The notes below the pieces were generated by a model that saw nothing but the letters and a program-made list of their open reading frames with translations, made no database searches and had not been told where the DNA came from. From assembly GCF_022427965.1 (NCBI RefSeq), contig NZ_JAKTTI010000004.1, positions 62,001 through 126,000 on the forward strand: a stretch of 64,000 nucleotides of DNA. Reading direction: 5' to 3'. The position numbers and the translations under genes are program-made. Below, in pieces: positions 55,595 through 63,953 of the stretch; the first letter of the stretch is position 1, and every line of letters starts with the position of its first letter. This DNA is from Fredinandcohnia quinoae. Lineage in GTDB: Bacteria; Bacillota; Bacilli; Bacillales; Bacillaceae_L.

Positions 55595-55682
55595 TGACTT
55601 GACCGGATGGGTCTCGCTCTTAGCTTGACATTTACATGCTCATTTTCCCTTCTCAAGTAATGAACCATTTTTGTCATAGCAG
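55595..55682 (-). pseudogene. Decayed Rhs fragment
   Basis: About 88 bp match the head gene near 58970-59057 (the region encoding NGLLKETANDHVTVKLERD and SGQVIK), with substitutions and small gaps. The remainder of the 55314-55690 gap is AT-rich, with short readings (VKIVKLIFKIFKR) that may be toxin debris. Confidence 0.72.
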
Positions 55683-55690
55683 ACCCTTCC

Positions 55691-56161
55691 TTAGATGCAA
55701 CGGAATGGAAACTGTTCTCTTACTAATTGTATGAAAAAAGAAGGCTTAAGCGCCTCTTGCGTGTACGCATTCAAGCGTTCTTCTCTTACTTTAAGTCGGA
55801 TATTGTGTAGGAAGTTAATCATGTCACAATAAAGTGAATTATCCTCAAATGTAATAAAATCTGGAAAAATCGCTATGACTTCGTCAAAAACATGCTGCAA
55901 ATGCTGCAAGCTAAATCTCGGCAAAACCTCAGAAATATACGGTACGAGTTCCAGCTGATTCGAAATGATACCGTCCCAACCATCCGACTGCCAATTACCA
56001 ATCGTATTGATTGCAATGTAAAGTTGAAATAACTCTGGCGACACCTTCTCTTGAATAACGCCCAGTCCTCCGATTTCCCATATTTTATCGGACAATCCCG
56101 CTAAATCCATTTCATCTACAGGGATTTTCCCATTCAATATCTCATTCAATCCAATAATCAT
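55691..56161 (-). CDS. DMP19-like immunity protein
   Basis: A 156-residue acidic helical protein with the INTIGNWQSDGWDGIISNQ core and a following LPRFSLQHLQHVFDEVIAIFP helix, typical of the DMP19/DUF4375-type family, which includes DNA-mimic proteins and immunity proteins. Position in the immunity array supports the latter. Start ATG 56161 has CGGGAG upstream. The 196-bp gap to repeat B (56162-56357) shows short broken readings such as KSTIKDLLR and AIEDARMKIS in one frame interrupted by one stop, possibly toxin debris. Confidence 0.75.
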   Translation of the reverse strand: MIIGLNEILNGKIPVDEMDLAGLSDKIWEIGGLGVIQEKVSPELFQLYIAINTIGNWQSDGWDGIISNQLELVPYISEVLPRFSLQHLQHVFDEVIAIFPDFITFEDNSLYCDMINFLHNIRLKVREERLNAYTQEALKPSFFIQLVREQFPFRCI

Positions 56162-56357
56162 CGTAACACTACTCCCGAAATCAGAATTCTTCTCATTCTC
56201 CTTGCTTTTTTATGATATTTTCATCCGTGCATCTTCAATCGCCTAACGTAGCAAGTCTTTAATAGTACTTTTTTTGCAATAGCCATTCTCTTGTTACCTT
56301 TAATCTTGTGAGTTTACTTATTTAGTTCTTATAATCTGCTTTCATTGCTTTGCTGGC

Positions 56358-56501
56358 ACCTAATTTTATTAAATAAGAAAGAGTAGCAATATCATCCAGT
56401 GTTCAAAGGATTTATGCTACTCTTTTGATGATGGTATAAATAAAGTTACAAGCACAGCCACCAAATATTATTTTTTGTTTTCTTCCTATGTTCGACCTAA
56501 A
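56358..56501. repeat. ~142-bp direct repeat, copy B
   Basis: Same sequence as 50141-50281 with few changes, abutting the 3' end of the LRR immunity gene by 20 bp. Contains the AGAGTAGCA stem with T-rich tail in the minus direction, so it should end the head operon transcript. Confidence 0.9.
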
Positions 56502-56520
56502 TCTAGTTGTATTGAACTAC

Positions 56521-57420
56521 TTAGTTCCGCAAGCCTGAATACTGAACAAATTTGAACCTCTTTAAGTCATCATCAGTTATATCATAATGTTTTTTTAATG
56601 TTATATTAGCTTTTTCAAGGCCTGTTTTTTCAATAATATCTTTCAATAATCCATCCTTAATAGTTGTATTACCAGTGATCATTAGCATTTTTAGATTTGG
56701 AAGCTCATTTAGAAATGATACCGATTCAATTTCACCGCAATCTGCTAAGTAAATTTCCTCTATTTTTTCCAACCCTGCTATAATTTCCCAATCAATTACT
56801 TTTTTACAATTTACGATACTAAGACCCTTTAGATTAGTTTTATCTAAATCTTTTATTGTAGTTATGTTCCTATTATAAGAAATACCAAGAAATTCTATTT
56901 TTTGTAATTGAGATATAAATTCAAGATTCTGCAACTTGAATTGGTTTAGATTAAGTCTCTTTATATTCTTTAATTTAGACAAATCATTATGATGTTTCTC
57001 TTTATAATTATGAAGAGTAAGGTACTCTAGCTCCAAATTATCAAAAATCAAATTACACGTTTTTTTATCGTAGTTTATTTCTGCACACCATAGCTTTTCA
57101 AAGTTATTAAACGGAATTACATTGTCACATAAATTCAGTAATTGGAAATATTCAAGCTCCCTAAACTTTGAAAGAGTATCAACTGATGTATAGAGATACC
57201 TATTTAATGCAATTGCCTTTATTCCACTCAAAGCACTCAACTTTTTCAAGTCTAATATTTCTTCTTGACCATATAGAGAAAGTCCATTAATAGAATACAT
57301 CTCCATATCTTCATTTTGAAGTGAATCATTGCCATCTAAACTGTACTTGTAGTATTTATAAAGGCGGTCATAACATTCTCTTTCATAAATATTTAAAAAA
57401 ATCTGTTCTTCAGTTAACAT
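56521..57420 (-). CDS. Leucine-rich-repeat protein, probable GIY-YIG immunity
   Basis: A 299-residue soluble protein with about eight ~22-residue leucine-rich repeats (GIKAIALNRYLYTSV, FRELEYFQLLNLCDN, LKNIKRLNLNQFKLQN, LQKIEFLGISYNRNI, LEKIEEIYLADCGEI, LPNLKMLMITGN). It starts 26 bp after the head toxin gene's stop with AAAGGAG and is the only gene between it and repeat B, so it is the expected immunity partner of the GIY-YIG toxin. A remnant of a second copy lies at 48015-48080. LRR immunity proteins are known from polymorphic-toxin systems. Confidence 0.72.
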   Translation of the reverse strand: MLTEEQIFLNIYERECYDRLYKYYKYSLDGNDSLQNEDMEMYSINGLSLYGQEEILDLKKLSALSGIKAIALNRYLYTSVDTLSKFRELEYFQLLNLCDNVIPFNNFEKLWCAEINYDKKTCNLIFDNLELEYLTLHNYKEKHHNDLSKLKNIKRLNLNQFKLQNLEFISQLQKIEFLGISYNRNITTIKDLDKTNLKGLSIVNCKKVIDWEIIAGLEKIEEIYLADCGEIESVSFLNELPNLKMLMITGNTTIKDGLLKDIIEKTGLEKANITLKKHYDITDDDLKRFKFVQYSGLRN

Positions 57421-57445
57421 AATTTCTCCTTTATATATGAAAATT

Positions 57446-60400
57446 TTACGGACATTTTACTTTCTTACTTTCAAGAGAATTTCCTGGACTTGCAATTCTA
57501 TTTGCTAATGGTTCATCACCAAATTCTTCTATCAACTTACTCTCAAGTCTAAAATGATCGTTTGACGATCCCCCAGGATTGACTATTACGCCTACTGTTT
57601 CCATAAAATTCTCTTCTAACTTAGAGTTTCTCATGTGCCCTGTTAATCTTCTGTACAAATCATTTGCTTTACCCACATACCATTTTACCTGCCCATCTCT
57701 TGGATCAATTGTTTGAAAAACATATGCCCCTCCTGCATGTAAATCAGCACCCAAAATCTCTCGCAAATAATCTCTCATCCATTTTTGAGTAGGTTTTAAA
57801 CCAAAGGGATCGACACTTATCAATGAATTACTTACATATCCATATAATGTTGGATTATTCCCCATAAGTCCAATCGGATCAATCTGAGTATAATTCCCTT
57901 GTTCTGGGTCATAGTATCGGAATCTATTATAGTATAATCCTATTTCCAGATCTTCATACTGTCCCTGATACCTAAATGGTATAAAGTCTTTCTCACCTGT
58001 AAATTCTTTCACTCTTCCATAAACATCAAGCTCAGCCGACCAAACCTTATTGCCTAGTTCATCATAGGCTTCCACTGGCGTCCCCAGATAATCACTAATA
58101 ATACTATAATTACCCTCACTCGTAATTTTGGCTGAAGGTACAAACCCATCATTAAACACCCATGTGACTAGATGATCATTTTCTAGTTCAACTGAATCAT
58201 TCTGCGAATCATATTCATGAAGAATCGTATTGCCATCCCATACAAAATGAGTAGCCTTATCTTCAGAACTCTTCTCTATCCGTCTACCTAACGAATCATA
58301 CTTGAAAGTAACCTCTGTCTCGTCTGGCTTGATAACTTTTGACATCATCCCATTGCCATAGTACTCGTACTTCCACGTATCACCATTCTTTTCGACTTTC
58401 TCTACGAGATTTCCTTCTTCATCATAAAAGAATTTGGCATCTTTCGTTTCTAGCAATCTACTGCCAGCGCCATAGACACGATCTGATTTATCTCGCGTTT
58501 CATACAAATTCCCGACATCGTCGACGCTGCGGTATAAGAAATCAAATTGACTACTGTCTTGGTTGGCCCACACAAGGTTACTAAATTCGTCATAACCATA
58601 GGTGACTTTTACACCAGTTAATTCGTTGACCGTGCTGCGTAATCGGTGATTAACATCCCAATTATATACGCGTCTTCGTGTATCCCGATTTTGACTACTT
58701 ACTCGATGATGTGTCGGTCTACCAGTTATATCATATTGCCATTTACTGATGACATCCCCTGGTAGAATTCTCTCAATCTCTTGACCAAGTTCATTGTACT
58801 GCATGGAGGCTGTCCACTGAGCTTGTTCAGAGCGAGAAGCTGTCATTTGTAAGACATTGCCCATCTCATTACGTGCGACATCAATTTTTGCACCGAGGCT
58901 ACTCGTAATTTGGGAACGATTGCCTAACTCGTCATAGCTACTGGCAATCCAATGGTCATTTTGCCACTCTTTGATCACTTGTCCAGATAGGTCGCGCTCT
59001 AGCTTGACGGTCACATGGTCGTTGGCAGTCTCTTTTAACAAACCATTTTTGTCATATCCAAATGTTTCCCATGTGCCATCATAGTAGTCTGAACGAGTGA
59101 CATTTCCTAGACCGTCATGCTGATACGCTGTCCAGCGATCACCAGGTCGGTTTATCCTTTGAACCAATCCTGCCTGACTTCGTTCATACGTTTTTTCCAT
59201 CTCATCAAAGCCGATTTCCTTGATGATATTGCCTTTCGTATCACGTTCAAACTCATACGCTTCGCCTTTTTCATTGAACACTGCGGTTAACTGCTCTTCT
59301 GTATCATAGGTGAATTTGACTTTCTTCCCGCCTTGTTCGCGAGACGTTAAACTGCCAAGAATCGTGTAATCAAAGGAAACTTGCGTATGATTGTCTTTCG
59401 CAAAAACAACATCATCATAGGCATTATACTGCAATTGGACGTCGTTACCATCTGAAAGATTTGCTTGGACAAGCCGATTTAAGTAATCATAACGGAACTT
59501 CTCTGTGGCTCCTAACGGATTGGTCGTTGTTGTACAATTGCCACGATGGTCATACGTCCATGTCGAGCTTGTCCCGTCTGGCAATATCACTTGACTTAAG
59601 TTCAGATCTACATCATAAGCTAAGCGTACCACATGACCTTGTGCATTCGTTACTGTGTCAATTAAGAGATGCTCATTATAGGAGAATTCAGTCTTTGTAC
59701 CATCTTCTAATATATTTGCCTGTAATGTGCCGTCTTCATTATATATCCATTGACGACTGCCGCCCTCTGCGTTCACAGCTTGAATTAGCCTATCTTTGTC
59801 ATCATGCTGTGAGGATAATGTACTGCCATCCGCAAGAGTAATTGTCACTGGATTGGCCCACTCATCATATTGATAGGTTGTCACACGGCCATCTTCATCG
59901 ACTTCCTGGAGTAATTCAAAGTCTTCATTATATTCGTAACTGACTTCACTCCCATCTGGATGAACGATTTTCGTACAAAGATTATCCTCATTAAAATAAT
60001 AATAACTTTTATGACCTAAACTATTGGTAATTTCATTATAGCCCTCGTGATAAGAAAGCTCACCCGCAAGAACATTTCCATCGCCCCATGTTTTAATTAC
60101 ACGTGCCCCTGTTGTTGGGCCGTCATATCGCCAGAAGAAGGAGTTTTGATTCCGATCTATTTTTTGCGTCATTAGGTGGTTTTTATATTTTATATACGTA
60201 CTTTGCCCTAATGCATCTTGGATCTCGATTAAATCTTGTACATCATTGTATACATAACGAACCAAGACTTCTCGTGCCATTCGCTTACGCAAGGCAACTT
60301 CTGTCATTCGGCCTGCCTCATTCGTAGTAACCTCAAGCACACGCCCCACACTGTCGGTCACTTGAGATAAATTGCCTCTATCGTTGTATGCAAACAGAAT

Positions 60401-62875
60401 CTGATGATCTTGTTCGTTTCTCACTGCTTTTAATCGGTAGATTGTCTCTGTTGTTGGTTCGAATACATAAATCAATCGAGTATCATGTTCAAATAAATGG
60501 TACTCCTCACCTGTATTTGTTAGCGTCATTCTTTCACGCTTGTTAAAATACGGCAAGTTCGTAGGCAAAATCGGAAAGCCAACCGCTCGTCCATCAGTTA
60601 CAACGATCCCAATCAATTCTTCCTCTTCAAAAATCTCAAATGCTAGATCATATTTAAAATGCATCCCATGACCTGTCAAGCTGATCCGACCACTATCACT
60701 ATACCATGCGCGTTCCCATGATAAAGGAATAGGTCCAGGCAGTTCAAAATCGACGCCTTCATAAATCATACGTCCTGTGATTAAATCAACCGGTTCAAAC
60801 CCTCTTTTACAAAATTTCTCACTCAACCCTTTTGTACAATTAAATTTCTTTAATACTTTGTGATTAACATTTGTCAGGACATTTTTGGCCATTGCTTTCA
60901 TGCCATCTACTGCCTTCGAGACGCCAAGCACTTCATCCATCGATTTGACGACTTTATCTGCGGCCGTTTTCACGGGCTTCGATCCCTTATTGGCTAGCTC
61001 TGTTACTTTATCTAGTGTTTTGGCTACTTTACCATAAGCAGCCTTCATCCCTTTTACTGCTTTTGATGCACCTGCGGCTTTATCCGCAGCTTTACTTGCT
61101 TTCTTTGCGGCTTTTGCCGCTTTGTTAGCCTTATAGGCTGCTTTGGCTGCATCACCAACACCTGGGACTGCCCCTACTAAGTTCATCGCTGCACCCGCGT
61201 AATCTCCTCGCGCCAAGCTTAGTCCTGCATTCGCAACATCCGCAATTGCACCTATACCAGGAATAAACCCAGCGACATCCAGCGCGAGACTTACGCCATC
61301 TAAAATTTTGCTAAACAAGCCTTTCTTCTTTTTCTTCTTCTCCGCCTTTTGTGGGAATATTACGTCAACTTTTTGCGTAGCTTCGACCGCTTCTTCATTA
61401 ATCTTCAGTGGTTGACTTTTCTTCTCTATCCCTTCTTGATGGATGAGCGTACTCATTAACTGAGTATCAGCCGCAAGGATCACATGACTATCTTCCTGTG
61501 CTGACATGGCAATCCATTCTTCCGCCTCCATGAATAGCTCTTTCATTCCACTCATTTCGAGAGTTTCGTCCGCTGCTAGCATGATCGTACTATCGCTTAG
61601 AAATGTAATTCCTTCTCCATCATCCATTTTTAATTCCAATACCCCATCTACCGCACTGAACGTAATATCTTCAACACCTAATGTCATGTCTTTCCCGTAA
61701 TTGGTTACCAATGACTTAACGGTAGAATCCGCCATTTTCTTCGATGCCTTTTGGCTCCCCTCTGGTGTGGCTGGATCCACACGCACCGAATTGATGACGA
61801 TTGCCTCTTCTTCAACGGCACTTAGAAAGTGCAATTGGACACGTGAACCTAATTGTGGCATTAAATACATGACGCTATTGGCATCTGCTGAATAAGCAAA
61901 CCAATGCGCTTTTTCTTTATCTTGCTTCTCATCAATATCTAAATGGACCTTGACAGTGTTTTGTGTGATATCAATAACCTTGCCTGAAAATGCTGCACCA
62001 ATGAAATCTAAATTGCGTACCAATCGCTGGCGAATACTTCTTTCTGGTTGGGCAGTATATTGAAACTTCAGTACGCCACCATCAAGGTTGATTTCCCGAA
62101 CAGTTATAATATAGTTTCTTCCCTTTAAATGTACCTTTGTCCCCAACTCATGGGATTCCGTGCTTTCAAACTCACAAAAGATATAATCAGCTTCGCTCAC
62201 ATCTGTGCCATCGTTTTCTGTAATCAACCAAAACGCATCCATATCCTTACGTAATTTATAAGGCAGATGGTCGATCGTTACACGTTTGCTACTTTGAGGT
62301 GGACCAATCCAGAACCGAGGACTATTACCTTGTAGATCAGGAAAAACAACCGCTTGCAAATTGGATGCCATTCTTTTGATAAATGTCCAATCTGTTTCCA
62401 TATATTGAATCGAAATATGACCAATCGCTTGATCGTCAGACGCATTATCGATGTAATCCCCGTGAGGATAGGCTTCGACGACGGTATCCATTAACTGCTC
62501 ATACGTCATACTCGCATCTTGAAAAGAACGTGAGCGCTTCACAATATCCATATTTGCCGTAAATGATACAGCATCAACTGTGACATAATGCACCCCTTGC
62601 GATGCTTGTAACTCCGCATTTTCAATTCTTCCTGAGAATAAAATGTCTTTATCCTTTCCAAATTTCACAACAACTTCATCTGTATGACTGACCTGTTGTA
62701 TATAGTTCTGAGCTTGCTCTTCGGCGATTATTCCAGTAAAGTACAATCTTGCATGGTCATTGCCACTATGTTTGATTGTTAGTTTATCTAAACGAACAAG
62801 TGGATACGGCCATACGAGTTCAATATCCACATAAGTACTAACCATATGTACTCCTTGTTCTCCTTGCGAATTCAT
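57446..62875 (-). CDS. VgrG-Rhs fusion polymorphic toxin with GIY-YIG nuclease tip
   Basis: A 1809-residue protein. Residues 1-290 resemble the gp27-like base of VgrG/phage tail spikes and 290-375 its OB-fold (GKVIDITQNTVKVHLDID, MPQLGSRVQLHF). Residues 375-510 are an acidic needle-like region; 515-670 a lysine run, a hydrophobic glycine-rich stretch (ALDVAGFIPGIGAIADV) and an Ala/Lys-rich helical region. At about 698 RGFEPVDLITGRM begins the DUF6531-type entry to the Rhs shell, which runs to about 1650 with many YD repeats. The Rhs core NRFRYYDPEQGNYTQ follows at about 1660. The last ~117 residues are a toxin with GIY-YIG features: AYVFQTIDP, WYVGKANDLYRRLTGH and a distal glutamate in LESKLIEEFG. 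Start ATG 62875 has a perfect AAAGGAGG. Head of the locus, with an LRR immunity gene after it and a PAAR-like gene before it. Confidence 0.92.
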   Translation of the reverse strand: MNSQGEQGVHMVSTYVDIELVWPYPLVRLDKLTIKHSGNDHARLYFTGIIAEEQAQNYIQQVSHTDEVVVKFGKDKDILFSGRIENAELQASQGVHYVTVDAVSFTANMDIVKRSRSFQDASMTYEQLMDTVVEAYPHGDYIDNASDDQAIGHISIQYMETDWTFIKRMASNLQAVVFPDLQGNSPRFWIGPPQSSKRVTIDHLPYKLRKDMDAFWLITENDGTDVSEADYIFCEFESTESHELGTKVHLKGRNYIITVREINLDGGVLKFQYTAQPERSIRQRLVRNLDFIGAAFSGKVIDITQNTVKVHLDIDEKQDKEKAHWFAYSADANSVMYLMPQLGSRVQLHFLSAVEEEAIVINSVRVDPATPEGSQKASKKMADSTVKSLVTNYGKDMTLGVEDITFSAVDGVLELKMDDGEGITFLSDSTIMLAADETLEMSGMKELFMEAEEWIAMSAQEDSHVILAADTQLMSTLIHQEGIEKKSQPLKINEEAVEATQKVDVIFPQKAEKKKKKKGLFSKILDGVSLALDVAGFIPGIGAIADVANAGLSLARGDYAGAAMNLVGAVPGVGDAAKAAYKANKAAKAAKKASKAADKAAGASKAVKGMKAAYGKVAKTLDKVTELANKGSKPVKTAADKVVKSMDEVLGVSKAVDGMKAMAKNVLTNVNHKVLKKFNCTKGLSEKFCKRGFEPVDLITGRMIYEGVDFELPGPIPLSWERAWYSDSGRISLTGHGMHFKYDLAFEIFEEEELIGIVVTDGRAVGFPILPTNLPYFNKRERMTLTNTGEEYHLFEHDTRLIYVFEPTTETIYRLKAVRNEQDHQILFAYNDRGNLSQVTDSVGRVLEVTTNEAGRMTEVALRKRMAREVLVRYVYNDVQDLIEIQDALGQSTYIKYKNHLMTQKIDRNQNSFFWRYDGPTTGARVIKTWGDGNVLAGELSYHEGYNEITNSLGHKSYYYFNEDNLCTKIVHPDGSEVSYEYNEDFELLQEVDEDGRVTTYQYDEWANPVTITLADGSTLSSQHDDKDRLIQAVNAEGGSRQWIYNEDGTLQANILEDGTKTEFSYNEHLLIDTVTNAQGHVVRLAYDVDLNLSQVILPDGTSSTWTYDHRGNCTTTTNPLGATEKFRYDYLNRLVQANLSDGNDVQLQYNAYDDVVFAKDNHTQVSFDYTILGSLTSREQGGKKVKFTYDTEEQLTAVFNEKGEAYEFERDTKGNIIKEIGFDEMEKTYERSQAGLVQRINRPGDRWTAYQHDGLGNVTRSDYYDGTWETFGYDKNGLLKETANDHVTVKLERDLSGQVIKEWQNDHWIASSYDELGNRSQITSSLGAKIDVARNEMGNVLQMTASRSEQAQWTASMQYNELGQEIERILPGDVISKWQYDITGRPTHHRVSSQNRDTRRRVYNWDVNHRLRSTVNELTGVKVTYGYDEFSNLVWANQDSSQFDFLYRSVDDVGNLYETRDKSDRVYGAGSRLLETKDAKFFYDEEGNLVEKVEKNGDTWKYEYYGNGMMSKVIKPDETEVTFKYDSLGRRIEKSSEDKATHFVWDGNTILHEYDSQNDSVELENDHLVTWVFNDGFVPSAKITSEGNYSIISDYLGTPVEAYDELGNKVWSAELDVYGRVKEFTGEKDFIPFRYQGQYEDLEIGLYYNRFRYYDPEQGNYTQIDPIGLMGNNPTLYGYVSNSLISVDPFGLKPTQKWMRDYLREILGADLHAGGAYVFQTIDPRDGQVKWYVGKANDLYRRLTGHMRNSKLEENFMETVGVIVNPGGSSNDHFRLESKLIEEFGDEPLANRIASPGNSLESKKVKCP

Positions 62876-62904
62876 AACTTACCTCCTTTCTATCAATTTC
62901 ATAT

Positions 62905-63303
62905 TTAAAACCCTTGTTTCGGTATGTCCAAATCCTCTTGCCCGTCATGGACAATATCAATTTTCCCTCCGCCTGCGGAGCATTGATTATGACAGCGGTT
63001 TAATAACGCTTGCTTCCCTTCTATATGAACATTCTCCATCCCATCGATCCAATCAATGGAACATACTGGTGTACACGGTTTTTTCAATTTCAAGCAGACA
63101 CCGAATGTGGGGATGTTTTCTGGATTTCGATCTCCTACATTCATCACAGCTTTCCCTTTAATATAAACACCATGATCTTGCGGCAAGTTTAAATAATTGA
63201 GATGGCTGCCATGTTCACAGGAAATAATTGCTCCATGTACCACATAACTAAATTGTTCCTGATCCGAACTCTCAGTCTCCAAATTTTCCACAACTTGAGC
63301 CAT
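62905..63303 (-). CDS. DUF4280 PAAR-like spike-tip protein
   Basis: A 132-residue protein with DUF4280 features: VVHGAIISCEHGS at the start, LPQDHGVYIKGKAVMNVGDRNP and a cysteine-rich second half (CLKLKKPCTPVC, LLNRCHNQCSAGGGKIDIVHDGQ). DUF4280 is a PAAR-like family predicted to cap a spike or tail tip. It is 29 bp upstream of the VgrG-Rhs gene, as PAAR genes often are. Start ATG 63303 fits AAAGGAAGG upstream; a longer in-frame reading to 63342 lacks a site. Confidence 0.85.
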   Translation of the reverse strand: MAQVVENLETESSDQEQFSYVVHGAIISCEHGSHLNYLNLPQDHGVYIKGKAVMNVGDRNPENIPTFGVCLKLKKPCTPVCSIDWIDGMENVHIEGKQALLNRCHNQCSAGGGKIDIVHDGQEDLDIPKQGF

Positions 63304-63396
63304 TAGATATCCTTCCTTTCGTATCGTTCTGCGAATCAACACTTACGTCCCAAACTACTCTCAGGCAGTAATTTGGAATGATTCAGCAAACATTAT

Positions 63397-63900
63397 CTAT
63401 CGTCTTTCAAGTCTTACTCTCTGTAGCTGGAATCCTAGAAGTGATCGTCGTAACATACTTTCTGCAACATCTAAATTGACAATTGTGAAAGATTCTTTAA
63501 TGGTGTCGACTTGAAAAATACAATCCAATTCCACTTTCTTGGGATCAATCACGAGTTCCTTAATTAGTCCGTCTGGGGTAAAAGTTGTCTCATGGGATAT
63601 ACAGTTTTTCCTCACAATGTCTAAAAGCCAATACAAACGCTGTGTTCCTTTCTTTACATCTGTAAATACAATCGCTGTAAAATCTAAGTCATCCTCGTAT
63701 TTCGCAAATAACTCTTTCATATCATTTGACACAATTCTTTCGGGCTTGTCCAAATAATCCAGATACAGTGCATTCTCCTTCTCTACCACTTCCGCGAATA
63801 CAGACGAATAAACAAAATCATCATCGAAAGCTTCACTAGTCGCTAAAGGAATGATTGGATTTGTAATACTTTGATCTTGCCGAAGAATAAAATACTCCAT
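63397..63900 (-). CDS. Protein of unknown function upstream of the PAAR-like gene
   Basis: A 167-residue soluble protein starting MEYFILRQDQSITNPIIPL, with a C-terminal VNLDVAESMLRRSLLGFQLQRVRLE segment. The opening and layout recall imm11/DUF1629-type proteins that accompany DUF4280 genes, but this is weak. With AAAGGAGG at its ATG and the same direction as the PAAR-like gene 94 bp on, it may be a chaperone or adaptor loading the toxin. No signal peptide. Confidence 0.65.
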   Translation of the reverse strand: MEYFILRQDQSITNPIIPLATSEAFDDDFVYSSVFAEVVEKENALYLDYLDKPERIVSNDMKELFAKYEDDLDFTAIVFTDVKKGTQRLYWLLDIVRKNCISHETTFTPDGLIKELVIDPKKVELDCIFQVDTIKESFTIVNLDVAESMLRRSLLGFQLQRVRLERR

Positions 63901-63953
63901 CTTTTCCTCCTTTACCCATCACTGTGCGTATCTAATTATTTTTGTGACTAGAG

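Noticed and set aside
57446-62875. Several plus-strand open readings of 60-130 residues opposite the Rhs gene
   Set aside because: They mirror the repeat-rich coding strand, lack ribosome sites and have no protein-like motifs.
57446-62875. WapA-type secreted Rhs toxin with signal peptide
   Set aside because: The N-terminus is VgrG-like with no signal peptide or wall-binding domain.
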